From Alphaproteobacteria bacterium (GTDB lineage: Bacteria; Pseudomonadota; Alphaproteobacteria; UBA9219; RGZA01), in assembly GCA_033762625.1 (NCBI GenBank), contig JANRLI010000011.1:124001-188000 (forward strand): a DNA stretch of 64,000 bases, in the 5' to 3' direction. Made by a program: the position numbers and the translations under genes. How positions within the stretch are numbered: the stretch's first letter is position 1; each line of letters begins with the position of its first letter. The notes below the pieces were generated by a model, which was not told the DNA's origin, ran no database searches, and worked only from the letters and a program-made list of their open reading frames with translations. Shown one piece after another: positions 26,213-35,161 of the stretch.

Positions 26213-26779
26213 ATGGAGAATATCCTGTCAGGTAAGAAGATTTGTATTTTGGTAGCAAGCGGTTTTGCCGAAGAACAATTTAGCAATATTCAAAAGTCAT
26301 TAAACAAAACCGGCGCAAAATTTATCACTGTATCCCCCGAAAACGGTTTGGTTCATGGGTGGTTTGAAAACACATGGGGCCATTATTTTCCGGTTGATGT
26401 ACAACTCGACCAAGCATTGGGTTCTGATTACGACGCGGTTTTGCTACCCGGTGGCGCACGTGCAATTGAAAAGCTTAAGAACAACCTTCATACCCGCCGT
26501 GTGCTGCGTCATTTCTTTGATGCACAAAAGCCGATTGTTGCGATTGCTGAAGCCATCGAATTATTGACACTTTGCGAACATCTGAATGGTCTGGAAGTAA
26601 GTGTTCCTGCCGGATTGGTGCAGACCATTAAAACCGCAGGGGCTATTATTTCTGATCAGCCAGCAATGATCGATAATCATCTGCTGACATTCGCAAAACT
26701 TTCGGATGATGGTGAATGGCTGGATGCAATTATCCAGCATGTCGCCGAAGACCGCACAGCTGTTCTAAAGGCTGCTTAA
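26213..26779 (+). CDS. DJ-1/PfpI family protein lacking the catalytic cysteine
   Basis: The 188-residue protein has the DJ-1/PfpI fold pattern: ICILVASGFAEEQF at the start, DAVLLPGG (74-81), and the strand-elbow PIVAIAEAIELL where the family normally has A-I-C-H-G-P. Here the nucleophile position is A112 and the histidine position E113, so it is probably not an amidase/hydrolase of the usual kind. It could be a sensor or scaffold. It is convergent with ctaA with a 4-base overlap of 3' ends. Ribosome site: GGTCGGGG just upstream is unusual. Confidence 0.8.
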   Translation: MENILSGKKICILVASGFAEEQFSNIQKSLNKTGAKFITVSPENGLVHGWFENTWGHYFPVDVQLDQALGSDYDAVLLPGGARAIEKLKNNLHTRRVLRHFFDAQKPIVAIAEAIELLTLCEHLNGLEVSVPAGLVQTIKTAGAIISDQPAMIDNHLLTFAKLSDDGEWLDAIIQHVAEDRTAVLKAA

Positions 26780-27804
26780 ACTTTTTGTTTTACGACAAAT
26801 AATGCTGCGATGAGGCTGGTCAGCGCTAATACTGCATTCGCTTGATGCAGGCTGGCGGGGATGATATGCGCACCGGTCAATATGGTTGCTATACCAAGAC
26901 AATATTGCAGGATCATAAAACCACTTAACGCGATGCTTAGTCGTTTATCAATACTGTGCATCCGCCAAGCCAGTGTTACGGTCAACACAAAGGTAATGGT
27001 TGCCAGTACGCGGTGAATGAATTGCACGGCTGCGGGATTTGCCGTGATGTTTTTCAGCCAATCTTCAAACGCGATAAAATCTGTCGGCACTAAGCGCCCG
27101 TCCATCAATGGGAAGCTGTTATAGATTTTTCCGGCATCAAGCCCTGCGGTGAATGCTCCCCATACAATCGTGATCGATAAAAACAATAATGCGAATAACG
27201 TGTGGCGATGCAAACACCATGTGTAAGGTCTGTGAAGTCTGAATTGCTCCGGATGTAATCGCAGGATTTGCCAGAAGGTTAGGGCGTAGATTAACAGTGC
27301 AATCCCTAGATGCAGTGCAAGGCGAATAGGGCTGACACTTACTTGTCCGGGTTCCAGACCGCTTTGCACCATGAACCAGCCGATAAAGCCCTGAAAGCCA
27401 CCCAGTAAAAAAATGCCCAACAGGGGCAGTTTAAAGCTTTTGGGTATCATTCCCTTTACCCAGAAGAACAATAAGGGTAATGCAAAGACAACGCCAATCA
27501 TCCGGCCCCATAGCCGATGTATCCATTCCCAGAAATAAATACCCTTGAATTCTTCAAGGCTCATCCCGTCATGGATACCAGCATATTGTGGGGTAGCCTT
27601 ATATAGTTCATATGCTTCATTCCATGCGGCAGCGTTCAAAGGCGGCAGGGTACCCTTAATCGGCTCCCATTTTGTGATGGAAAGGCCCGATTCCGTTAGA
27701 CGCGTAATGGCGCCAATAACCGCCATGCATAAAATCAGGATGCAGCAAGTGGTTAGCCAGACGGTGAGCGCTTTACGCGCCGGAATTGAAGATTGGGAAA
27801 TCAT
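26776..27804 (-). CDS. ctaA: Heme A synthase (COX15/CtaA)
   Basis: CtaA hydroxylates heme O to heme A for the aa3 oxidase encoded at 50226-55392. The 342-residue protein has about eight TM helices. It has the N-terminal GAITRLTESGLSITKWEPIKGTLPP signature (given in part), WEWIHRLWGRMIG with a heme-ligand histidine, and later QFIHR and ASLHQ histidines. It is the last gene of a minus-strand run argH-lptM-lysA-DUF-ctaA, each separated by a few bases. Confidence 0.95.
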   Translation of the reverse strand: MISQSSIPARKALTVWLTTCCILILCMAVIGAITRLTESGLSITKWEPIKGTLPPLNAAAWNEAYELYKATPQYAGIHDGMSLEEFKGIYFWEWIHRLWGRMIGVVFALPLLFFWVKGMIPKSFKLPLLGIFLLGGFQGFIGWFMVQSGLEPGQVSVSPIRLALHLGIALLIYALTFWQILRLHPEQFRLHRPYTWCLHRHTLFALLFLSITIVWGAFTAGLDAGKIYNSFPLMDGRLVPTDFIAFEDWLKNITANPAAVQFIHRVLATITFVLTVTLAWRMHSIDKRLSIALSGFMILQYCLGIATILTGAHIIPASLHQANAVLALTSLIAALFVVKQKV

Positions 27805-27811
27805 TTATTAT

Positions 27812-28627
27812 TTAGCTTTTAGCAAGACCCGTGGGGTGTCTGTCTTCAAATAGCACTGCTGCGTGCCATAATAAATCAAGGGCGGTACGAAGACCATCAT
27901 TGGTTTTATCTAGCGCAATACGCACCGCAGCGCTGCGCAAGGTAAGCAAGCTTAACTCATTATGCTCAAAGTTGTCGCGTTGCTGTAACAGCACTGCAAG
28001 GCCGCGCAGGGTTTCCAAACGCTTGTTCTGTGGGTCTTCACGCAAGTTTTTGCGGAGGGAATAAATAGCCTTGGCAACGGGATGATTGAAATTATGTTCA
28101 GGAAGCGTGATAGAAACGGTATCGCTTGTGCCTTCGCGTCGGTCACTGTCCTGCGCAATGATTTGTAGTACAACTGGCGTGCCTGCCAGTATTGAACCCG
28201 TTAAATCTAACTGGCCATCCCAATCAAGACTTTTACGGCCAATGATATAGGTTGGAACTTCCATGACCTCTTTATCAATATAAATCCCAGACATTTGCAC
28301 AACAGGCGTGATGCTAATTTTAACGCTGCGCAGCGGCGCTGATGCGCCAATTTTAAAAGCCATAGCAACACGACCCTGCGCGGAATGTTGCGGTTGGGCA
28401 ACCCATGAAACAACCGGTGGTGCAAGATTGGGGTTGGGGCGCACGGTTTCCTGCGCGGCAGTCTGCTCAGCAGGTAGAGTTTCGCTGCGGTTTAGGGATT
28501 GTAAAAATTCGGTGGTTTTATCTTTCCAGATGACGGTTGCGCCAACTGCAATAATTGCAACTACAGCTAAAACTAAGGGACCCCAAAACCGCTTTCCGTA
28601 TTTTTTCTTAATCACTGGTGGTCGCAT
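27812..28627 (-). CDS. Short DUF4175/TIGR02302-like membrane protein
   Basis: The 271-residue protein has one N-terminal TM (about 15-35) and a periplasmic part. The segment from about 75 to 260 recalls the middle of the alphaproteobacterial TIGR02302/DUF4175 proteins: PVVSWVAQPQHSAQGRVAM, LPEHNFNHPVAKAIYSLRKNL (abridged), LRSAAVRIAL, and DLLWHAAVLFED. Those proteins are usually around 800 residues with a Gln-rich tail and sit beside lysA and argH, exactly as here. This one therefore looks like a reduced form. Function unknown, envelope-associated by topology. Confidence 0.6.
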   Translation of the reverse strand: MRPPVIKKKYGKRFWGPLVLAVVAIIAVGATVIWKDKTTEFLQSLNRSETLPAEQTAAQETVRPNPNLAPPVVSWVAQPQHSAQGRVAMAFKIGASAPLRSVKISITPVVQMSGIYIDKEVMEVPTYIIGRKSLDWDGQLDLTGSILAGTPVVLQIIAQDSDRREGTSDTVSITLPEHNFNHPVAKAIYSLRKNLREDPQNKRLETLRGLAVLLQQRDNFEHNELSLLTLRSAAVRIALDKTNDGLRTALDLLWHAAVLFEDRHPTGLAKS

Positions 28628-28646
28628 AGGTCATCCCGCAGAAGGT

Positions 28647-29903
28647 TTAATTAGCTGGAATAGTTTCCCATAATAATTGCTGTTCAATCGTTAACGGCTT
28701 ACGGATTGTTTCGGCGCGGTTGCCATCAACCAACACTTCCCCAATCAGCGTCCGCGAATTGTACATGGAAGACATGGTCGCCCCATAAGCCCCTGCCATA
28801 GATATAGCGATTAAATCTCCTGCCTGACAGGGGGAAAGAGCGCGGTTTTCAGCCAGATAATCTCCTGTTTCGCAAATGGGGCCAACAATATCATATACTT
28901 GGTTCGCGGGTGCCGATGGCGATTCGATGACCTTGCAGATGGGGTGGTGGGCTTCATAAAGGGTAGGGCGCAACAGGTCATTCATGGCAGCGTCCACAAT
29001 CAGGAAGTTTTTGCTGCTGGCTTCCTTCACATAAATGACCCTGCTTATGAGCAAGCCTGCTTCACCAACCAGAAAGCGTCCCGGCTCCAGTTCTACATCG
29101 CAATTCATTTTATCGGCGAAGTCGTGAACCAGTTTGCCAAATTCAGTCAGCGGAATGGTTTCGCCCTGATATGGAATGCCAAGCCCGCCGCCAAGGCTGA
29201 TGCGTTGAATAGAATGACCTTGCGCGCGAAGCTTGGTTACCATTTCTTCCATGCGCGCAGCGGAGTTGATGAAAGGCTGAGTGGTTATAATTTGTGAACC
29301 TATATGTGCGCTTAGCCCCAACACATTAATATTCGAAAGCGCCGCGGCTTTTGCAAAGGCGGCTTCGACGTGATCCCAGCTGATGCCGAATTTGTTTTCA
29401 TCTTTGCCGGTTGAAATCTTGGCATGGGTTTCTGCATCGACATCCGGATTGACGCGCAGGGCTACAGGCGCCTGCACTTTTAACGCAGCTGCGACGCGGT
29501 TAATTGCAATCAGTTCGGGTAATGATTCAGCATTGATTTGATAGATATAGTTTTTTAGCGCGAATTCCAACTCATCATCGGTTTTGCCAACACCGGAAAA
29601 TACAATCCGGTTTCCGGGAATGCCAGCCGCCAAAGCCCGCTTCATCTCGCCAGCCGATACGATATCCATATTCGCACCGGCTTTGCCCAGCAGTGATAAC
29701 ACAGCAATATTGGAGTTTGCCTTTACGGCAAAAAAGATTTTCACGCGCGAATGATTAACCGCGCTGCATAATTCAGAATACCGTGCGCGGATGGTATTGG
29801 CGGAATACACATAAAAAGGAGTAGGTGTCGTTTTTGCCAGTTCCGCAATATCAACATCTTCCATCATTAGTCTTGTGTTTTTGTGAGCAATAAAATGTTT
29901 CAT
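28647..29903 (-). CDS. lysA: Diaminopimelate decarboxylase
   Basis: LysA removes CO2 from meso-diaminopimelate to give L-lysine. The 418-residue PLP enzyme has the lysine motif FFAVKANSN, MDIVSAGEM, the glycine loop ISLGGGLGIPY, EPGRFLVGEAG and CETGDYLAENR in the active site, then AGAYGATMSSMYNSR. It follows the lptM-like gene by 11 bases and precedes the DUF4175-like gene. Confidence 0.96.
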   Translation of the reverse strand: MKHFIAHKNTRLMMEDVDIAELAKTTPTPFYVYSANTIRARYSELCSAVNHSRVKIFFAVKANSNIAVLSLLGKAGANMDIVSAGEMKRALAAGIPGNRIVFSGVGKTDDELEFALKNYIYQINAESLPELIAINRVAAALKVQAPVALRVNPDVDAETHAKISTGKDENKFGISWDHVEAAFAKAAALSNINVLGLSAHIGSQIITTQPFINSAARMEEMVTKLRAQGHSIQRISLGGGLGIPYQGETIPLTEFGKLVHDFADKMNCDVELEPGRFLVGEAGLLISRVIYVKEASSKNFLIVDAAMNDLLRPTLYEAHHPICKVIESPSAPANQVYDIVGPICETGDYLAENRALSPCQAGDLIAISMAGAYGATMSSMYNSRTLIGEVLVDGNRAETIRKPLTIEQQLLWETIPAN

Positions 29904-29914
29904 TGAGTGTTAAG

Positions 29915-30082
29915 TTATGGATTGGCGTGTCCAGCTGGATCTATTGAAATATCAGGGTATTTACGTGGAAAGGCGTTGGGGTCGCTGCCTTCGGGGGCAT
30001 CAACCACGTCTGGGCGCTTGCCGCATGCGGCGCATAACAACAATACACAAAGCATCAATAAAATCTGGGCTGGCCTGCGCAT
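29915..30082 (-). CDS. lptM: LptM-like small lipoprotein (55 residues)
   Basis: Reading the minus strand from ATG 30082 gives 55 residues: MRRPAQ, a hydrophobic signal, lipobox LLCAAC (C20), then GKRPD and PEGSDPNAFPRKYP. The Cys-Gly-(K/R) start and the acidic/proline YP tail match the small lipoprotein (YifL/LptM) that sits between argH and lysA in proteobacteria and helps maturation of the LptD translocon. The start codon overlaps the argH stop by one base and the stop is 11 bases before lysA. It is shorter than usual ORF cut-offs. Confidence 0.78.
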   Translation of the reverse strand: MRRPAQILLMLCVLLLCAACGKRPDVVDAPEGSDPNAFPRKYPDISIDPAGHANP

Positions 30083-31509
30083 TAAAGAAACCTTTTCTTG
30101 GCATCGTTAATCGCTGCGCGTACAGCAACAGGCGCAGTGCCACCAAAGCTGGTGCGGCTATTCATGGATGCTTCAACGCTTAAGACGTCAAAAATTTTGG
30201 CGGTAATGCGTGGTTCAATCGATTGCAGTTCAGGTAATTTCAATTCGTGGAGTTGCACGCTTTTACCTTCAGCCAGTTTGACAATTTGTCCGGTAATATG
30301 GTGCGCATCGCGGAATGGCAGTTGCAATTCACGCACCAGCCAATCGGCGCAATCGGTTGCAGTGCTGAAACCCAAGGCGGCTGCTTCCTTCATCGCCTTA
30401 GTGTTCGCTTTCATATCGTGCACCATCGCAGTCATTGCGCTTAACGCAAGGTCAAGCGTTTCAGCAACCATGAAGGTTTGCTCCTTGTCTTCCTGTAAAT
30501 CTTTGGCGTAAGCAAGTGGCAAGGCTTTGAGCAGCGTCAACATTTGCGTAAGCACACCAAACACACGGCCAGTTTTGCCACGTACCAATTCCGCTGCATC
30601 GGGGTTACGTTTTTGTGGCATGATGGAGCTGCCGGTGGTGAGTTGATCACCCAACGTGATGAAGCCGATTTGCGGGTTCATCCAAAGAATGATTTCTTCG
30701 GCAAGGCGCGATAAATGCACCATGATGATGCTTGCCGCGCTTGCATAATCCATGGCAAAATCGCGGTCTGACACGCTGTCCAGCGAATTGGCGGTGGGCC
30801 TATCGAAACCTAACGCATTTGCGGTCATGGTGCGGTCAATTGGGTATGGTGTACCAGCCAAAGCCGCAGCACCCAGCGGGCATTCATTGGCGCGCTTTCG
30901 TGCCGATGTAACGCGATCGCGGTCGCGGCCCAGCATTTCAACATAGGCAAGTAGGTGATGTGCAAAACTTACCGGTTGCGCAATTTGAAAATGCGTAAGG
31001 CCTGGCATCACGCTATCTACATGCTTTTCAGCTTGGGCAATGAGCGCGCCTTGCAATGCTTTTAATTGAGATTCGAGGTAATCAAACGCATCGCGTATCC
31101 ATAATTTAAAATCTGTAGCAACCTGGTCGTTACGTGAACGGCCAGTGTGCAAGCGGCGTCCTGCATCGCCAATCGCTTGCGTTAAATGATGTTCGATATT
31201 CATGTGCACATCTTCGAGTTCTTCTGTGAACTGGAAAGTGCCCGCCTTTATCTGCTCTTTGATGGCGTTAAGGCCATTGGTAATTTTTGTAACGTCATCA
31301 CTGCCGATAATTTTCTTTGCGCCGAGCATGGTTGCATGCGCAATCGACCCTTCAATGTCATAAAGGGCAAGCTTTTTATCAAAACTGATGCTGGCATTAA
31401 TGCTTGTCATAATTGCCGATGGTCCAGCCGCATAGCGGCCGCCCCACATACTGTTTCCGGATGTGTTCTTTTCGGTAGGATTGGGCACGTTTTTCTGCTT
31501 ATCTGACAT
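30082..31509 (-). CDS. argH: Argininosuccinate lyase
   Basis: ArgH splits argininosuccinate into arginine and fumarate. The 475-residue protein shows the fumarase/aspartase superfamily signature [24 protein letters not shown], and the N-terminal [11 protein letters not shown]. The N-terminal 20 residues are a Ser/Asn-rich extension. It heads the argH-lptM-lysA operon and is divergent from the tlpA-like gene, a standard alphaproteobacterial arrangement. Confidence 0.97.
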   Translation of the reverse strand: MSDKQKNVPNPTEKNTSGNSMWGGRYAAGPSAIMTSINASISFDKKLALYDIEGSIAHATMLGAKKIIGSDDVTKITNGLNAIKEQIKAGTFQFTEELEDVHMNIEHHLTQAIGDAGRRLHTGRSRNDQVATDFKLWIRDAFDYLESQLKALQGALIAQAEKHVDSVMPGLTHFQIAQPVSFAHHLLAYVEMLGRDRDRVTSARKRANECPLGAAALAGTPYPIDRTMTANALGFDRPTANSLDSVSDRDFAMDYASAASIIMVHLSRLAEEIILWMNPQIGFITLGDQLTTGSSIMPQKRNPDAAELVRGKTGRVFGVLTQMLTLLKALPLAYAKDLQEDKEQTFMVAETLDLALSAMTAMVHDMKANTKAMKEAAALGFSTATDCADWLVRELQLPFRDAHHITGQIVKLAEGKSVQLHELKLPELQSIEPRITAKIFDVLSVEASMNSRTSFGGTAPVAVRAAINDAKKRFL

Positions 31510-31537
31510 TCATAAATCTTGGTTTTAAGGGTCTTTA

Positions 31538-32110
31538 TTGATTATGCAGAAAAAGAGCGCGTTCTTACAAGTCTTTCGCGTAGCAATCTTCGTTTTTTTG
31601 ATTGGTGGGCTTCAAAATCAGCCTGTTTACGCAGGTTCTGCGGCAGATTTAATCCAAGGTGAAATGAAGGATTTTGTCCTTCACGCTGAGCCAAAGCCCC
31701 TTCCTGATGTCGATTTTCTGGATGTAACAAGTAGACCCATTAAGCTCAGTGATTTTCGTGGGCGTCTGGTTTTGCTTACGCTCTGGGCGACATGGTGTCC
31801 CTATTGTTCGATTGAAATGCCGATGCTGAGCGATATGCAGGAAGAATTTGGCCGCGATAAATTTATGGTGTTACCCATCAGCGTTGATAAGGAAGGTCCG
31901 CGCGTGGTGAAAAAATATCTTGAAGAAAAAAGCATTAACCTGCCGACATACTCCGACCCTAAAATGCGGCTGGGCATTTCGCTGCGTGCGTCTGGTGTTC
32001 CCTATGCAATACTAATTGATCAGCAAGGGCGTGAAATTGGCCGCATTCCAGGCGAGACGAACTGGAAAGCGCCCGAAGCAGCTGCGTTGATCAAAGCATT
32101 TATCAAATAG
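31538..32110 (+). CDS. TlpA-like thiol:disulfide oxidoreductase
   Basis: This secreted 190-residue protein has a hydrophobic N-terminus (about 10-30) and a thioredoxin fold with active site WCPYC (C87/C90 counted from the TTG start) and the cis-proline region ASGVPYAILID. TlpA proteins reduce periplasmic thiols, for example the CuA site of cytochrome oxidase. TTG 31538 has AAGGG six bases upstream; ATG 31544 is the alternative. It is convergent with flgD, with a 3-base gap. Confidence 0.88.
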   Translation: MIMQKKSAFLQVFRVAIFVFLIGGLQNQPVYAGSAADLIQGEMKDFVLHAEPKPLPDVDFLDVTSRPIKLSDFRGRLVLLTLWATWCPYCSIEMPMLSDMQEEFGRDKFMVLPISVDKEGPRVVKKYLEEKSINLPTYSDPKMRLGISLRASGVPYAILIDQQGREIGRIPGETNWKAPEAAALIKAFIK

Positions 32111-32113
32111 CGA

Positions 32114-32848
32114 TTAGTTGGATGCAACTGTAGTCGGGGTGTCGTGGATGCCCAAAATCTTATCCAGCGTTACCTGTAACTTGCCAACATCCAGCACAAC
32201 CGCGCCGGATGAATCTTTTTCAACCCCATCCACTTTACCATTGGTGCTGACTTTGGTGGTCACAGATGCGCCGCTGGAATTGGTTGCAGTGACCGACACT
32301 CCATATACGCCAGCTGGCAATTGATGGCCATCATCATCCTTGCCATCCCATGTAACTGTATGTTTGCCAAGCGTGCCGGAACCGGTTGATGTGCGGACCA
32401 GTGTGCCGCTCTCATTATATATTTTAATTGTCGCCGAAGTTGCTACATCGCTCAGGGTATAATTGAACGAACCACCTGAAGTTGCATCAGTAGATAGATA
32501 AGCGCCATCCATTTCGATGGTTTTGCCAAGATAGCCGAGCGATGAACCCACTCCCGCGCTATTTTGTGCGGCGAGTAGAGCATCTAGTTTTTCGTTGGAT
32601 TTGATTTGCTGTTCAACTTGCGAATATTGAACCAGCTGCTGGGTGAATTGCGCGGAATCCATGGGATTAGTGGGATCCTGATTTTGTAACTGCGTGGTCA
32701 GCAGTTTCAAGAAGGTTGTGTAATCGCTGGTTAGCTTGTCTTTAGCAGCCTCAGTTGCGGATTTAGTTGTCGAGCTGGTTGCGCCTGCTTGGTATTTCGC
32801 TAGCGGGTTATCGGTGCTGGTATTCGTTAGGGAAGATGTGGTGGCCAT
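32114..32848 (-). CDS. flgD: Flagellar hook capping protein FlgD
   Basis: FlgD caps the growing hook and guides FlgE assembly. The 244-residue protein has the FlgD N-terminus with FLKLLTTQLQNQDPTNPMD and the following FTQQLVQYSQVEQQ, then the Ig-like/tudor C-part (WDGKDDDGHQLPAGVYGVSV). It lies 11 bases after fliK on the same strand, so the two form one transcript from the sigma-54 site at 34553. Confidence 0.95.
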   Translation of the reverse strand: MATTSSLTNTSTDNPLAKYQAGATSSTTKSATEAAKDKLTSDYTTFLKLLTTQLQNQDPTNPMDSAQFTQQLVQYSQVEQQIKSNEKLDALLAAQNSAGVGSSLGYLGKTIEMDGAYLSTDATSGGSFNYTLSDVATSATIKIYNESGTLVRTSTGSGTLGKHTVTWDGKDDDGHQLPAGVYGVSVTATNSSGASVTTKVSTNGKVDGVEKDSSGAVVLDVGKLQVTLDKILGIHDTPTTVASN

Positions 32849-32859
32849 TGTGCTTGCTC

Positions 32860-34497
32860 CTATACCCGTAAATCAACGCGGCCATTGGCGCCCGCGATAT
32901 CAAATGTCAAAACTTTGGACTGAGCCGGTTCATCAGGCAGGGTTTTGTCCATCCATCTATTCCATGCATTGCCCGATTGGTTCTGTGCTTGCTGTTGCTG
33001 TGCCTGATTTTGGTTATGACGCAAATTGAAGCTCAAGGATGAATCATCGGTCTGCAAACCGGCCTGTTGCAATGCGCGTTCAAGCGCTTTGGAATCTTTT
33101 TGCAGCATATCGAACGCTTGCTGGTTGTCGGCAGAAACAGTTGCGCGTACCATGCCATCCTTACTGATATCCAGTTTGATATCGACGCGGCCCAATTCAG
33201 CAGGGTGTAATTGTAGCTCATACTGGGTAGTGCCAGATTTTGCCATACGGTGCAGGCTTACTGCAATTTGTTCGCTTGGCACCATCAAGCTTGCTTGCGC
33301 TTCTTTGGTGCCGCGCAGCGTTGCTGCAAAGGATGCTGCATCCGCAGCATGGCCCGGGCGCAGTCCTGCAAGGCCTGTGAGGGCGGTATTTGCGCCATCA
33401 CCTTTTGGTGCAATGGGGGAGCCGCTGCCAGCAGATCCGTTAAGGGTGGGTGCGGAGGAGTCCGAAGCTTTCAAAGCAACGGAAATCGCGCGGTCGCCGG
33501 CAGCGGGGGGGGTGGAGTTAGCAGAGAATTTTCCCTGCAATAGGTCTAACTGGTCATCATGTTTCTGGGTTGCTTCTTTTTGCGTAGCGCGTTCTGTTTT
33601 CGCATCTGTTTGCGTATCTTTGCCCTGTTGGTCTTTAACCAGTTTACCATCAGCATCAAGGGCGGCAGCAAAATCGTCATTTGCAGCTGCGGTAGTATCG
33701 TCCTTGCCCGTTTTTTGAAGCGCTGCCTTGTCATGAACAGGTTTTTGAAAATCCAACCCCTGTAACTGGAACTTGCTTACTGCTTCCAAATGAACGGTTG
33801 GCAAATCTTCTTTGGCGATTAATTGCAGGTTAGCAATTACCACGCCTGCTGATTTTGATTGGTCTGCTGTATTAGCTGCTTGTTCCTGCGTGTTGGTAGA
33901 TGCGTCTGCCAAAACATCAGTCGCAGCTTGTTCGCTGCCATCACTGTTTGCGGTGTTTTCTTCGCTGCTACATGTATGGGTTTCAGCTTCTGCTGACACG
34001 CCAACATCAAGGTCAACAAGGCCGGTATCGACAGATGCTTTTGCTTCCACTGTTGCTTTTACTTCTGTGCTTGCATCTGCTTTGTCTGTGCATGCGGTAT
34101 GCTTGCAGCCATCTTTATCGTCGCTGGCCTCTTCGGTTTTATCAGTCTTATCTTTTTTAACATGCTTGGTCTTTTCATGTTTCGGTGCAGCGATTTTATT
34201 TACTTCGTTTTCGCTGGTTGCTTTATCTTCATCGCATGCTTTGGAAAGTGACTTATCATCATCTTTGCGTTCTGACTTATGTGAATGGTTGTGACCATGT
34301 GCGCGCTGTGGGCCTTCGTTCTTTGGCTCAGGGTTATTTTCTTTTACTGGCGCGGCAACTTTATCGATGCCATCGAAAATCTGTTTAAAGGCATCGGATG
34401 AACCAAAACTGTGACGGGCTTTAAACGCGGCTTCCGCTGCGTCCTGTTTAAGGCTGATTTGAAGCTGTGCTACTGCTGTGTCGTTCAAAGAAACCAT
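32860..34497 (-). CDS. fliK: Flagellar hook-length control protein FliK
   Basis: FliK is a secreted molecular ruler that ends hook growth. The 545-residue protein is mostly low-complexity (Lys/Glu/Asp/Thr-rich, residues about 40-330, as in other FliK rulers). The conserved C-terminal hook domain is at about 400-500: LQLHPAELGRVDIKLD, VSADNQQAFDMLQ, LERALQQAGLQ. A Gln-rich tail follows. It is first in the fliK-flgD transcript. Confidence 0.92.
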   Translation of the reverse strand: MVSLNDTAVAQLQISLKQDAAEAAFKARHSFGSSDAFKQIFDGIDKVAAPVKENNPEPKNEGPQRAHGHNHSHKSERKDDDKSLSKACDEDKATSENEVNKIAAPKHEKTKHVKKDKTDKTEEASDDKDGCKHTACTDKADASTEVKATVEAKASVDTGLVDLDVGVSAEAETHTCSSEENTANSDGSEQAATDVLADASTNTQEQAANTADQSKSAGVVIANLQLIAKEDLPTVHLEAVSKFQLQGLDFQKPVHDKAALQKTGKDDTTAAANDDFAAALDADGKLVKDQQGKDTQTDAKTERATQKEATQKHDDQLDLLQGKFSANSTPPAAGDRAISVALKASDSSAPTLNGSAGSGSPIAPKGDGANTALTGLAGLRPGHAADAASFAATLRGTKEAQASLMVPSEQIAVSLHRMAKSGTTQYELQLHPAELGRVDIKLDISKDGMVRATVSADNQQAFDMLQKDSKALERALQQAGLQTDDSSLSFNLRHNQNQAQQQQAQNQSGNAWNRWMDKTLPDEPAQSKVLTFDIAGANGRVDLRV

Positions 34498-34552
34498 AAT
34501 CGTTCATCACCTTGTATTTGGGCCGGAAGGCCTGATCATCTCTGATGGACTT

Positions 34553-34569
34553 TGCACACTTTGTGCCAA
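34553..34569 (-). promoter_or_regulatory. Sigma-54 promoter of fliK-flgD
   Basis: On the minus strand the site reads TTGGCACAAAGTGTGCA, with -24 GG and -12 GC exactly 10 bases apart and only two mismatches to YTGGCACGRNNNTTGCW. The predicted start is near 34543, about 45 bases before the fliK ATG. The same two mismatches occur in the flgF site at 42128. Flagellar genes of this class in Caulobacter use RpoN with FlbD. The remaining fliK-flgN gap (34498-34663) shows nothing else. Confidence 0.75.
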
Positions 34570-34663
34570 ATGCCTTTTTTCGGAAAAGTTTTTAAAAACA
34601 ACAGGTTAGTATAAATTTAGGTATGAGGTTATCCGGCAAGGAATGCCAGTCGGCGGAATGCGC

Positions 34664-35161
34664 CTATATGCGTTGGTTGACTGAGACGGGGCGTGATCGT
34701 TGTGCCTCAGCCAACGCCAGAACACCGCGCACGGAATAGCCACTTTCCTTATGCAAATCCTTACGGATGTCATTGATGATGTATTTCAGAAAATGCTCAT
34801 TGGCATGATGTGCAAAACGCAAGGCATCGGCATTTTTTTGTGTCACTTCTTCCAATTTTTTGCCGCTGGAGCGTAATTGCAGCGACTCCTCTTTGGGAAG
34901 GCTTTCAAGCAACACCTTGTTTTCGATAAACACTTTCATGGTTGATTGATAATCCATCGTCAATTCCTGTTTGCGGCGCAGATATAACTCCTGTTTGCTA
35001 TAATCGCGCGCAAGAAGAATTGGTGTTTCTTCTTCCATGACGTTTGATAATTCATTGATGATATTAAATAGCTTCTTAGCCAATTCGCGTGCTGCTGCAA
35101 TCGGCATAGTCGCTGCTGGTTGTGGCGGCGGATCGGGTTGTTGAATTGTATGCTGAATCAT
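34664..35161 (-). CDS. FlgN-like flagellar protein (tentative)
   Basis: The 165-residue, mainly helical protein has a Pro-rich start and long amphipathic helices (AARELAKKLFNIINELSNVMEEET, abridged), which resemble the FlgN chaperone of hook-filament junction proteins. It includes QELYLRRKQELTMDYQ. Coupling supports a flagellar role: its ATG overlaps the flgJ stop by 4 bases, so it is the third gene of flgI-flgJ-flgN. The family call rests on helix pattern and context, so a different flagellar export helper is possible. Confidence 0.6.
   Translation of the reverse strand: MIQHTIQQPDPPPQPAATMPIAAARELAKKLFNIINELSNVMEEETPILLARDYSKQELYLRRKQELTMDYQSTMKVFIENKVLLESLPKEESLQLRSSGKKLEEVTQKNADALRFAHHANEHFLKYIINDIRKDLHKESGYSVRGVLALAEAQRSRPVSVNQRI

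Noticed and set aside
33026-33718. 230-residue plus-strand frame
   Set aside because: Antisense shadow of fliK, whose Lys/Glu/Ala-rich codons leave the opposite strand open. No start signal or family.
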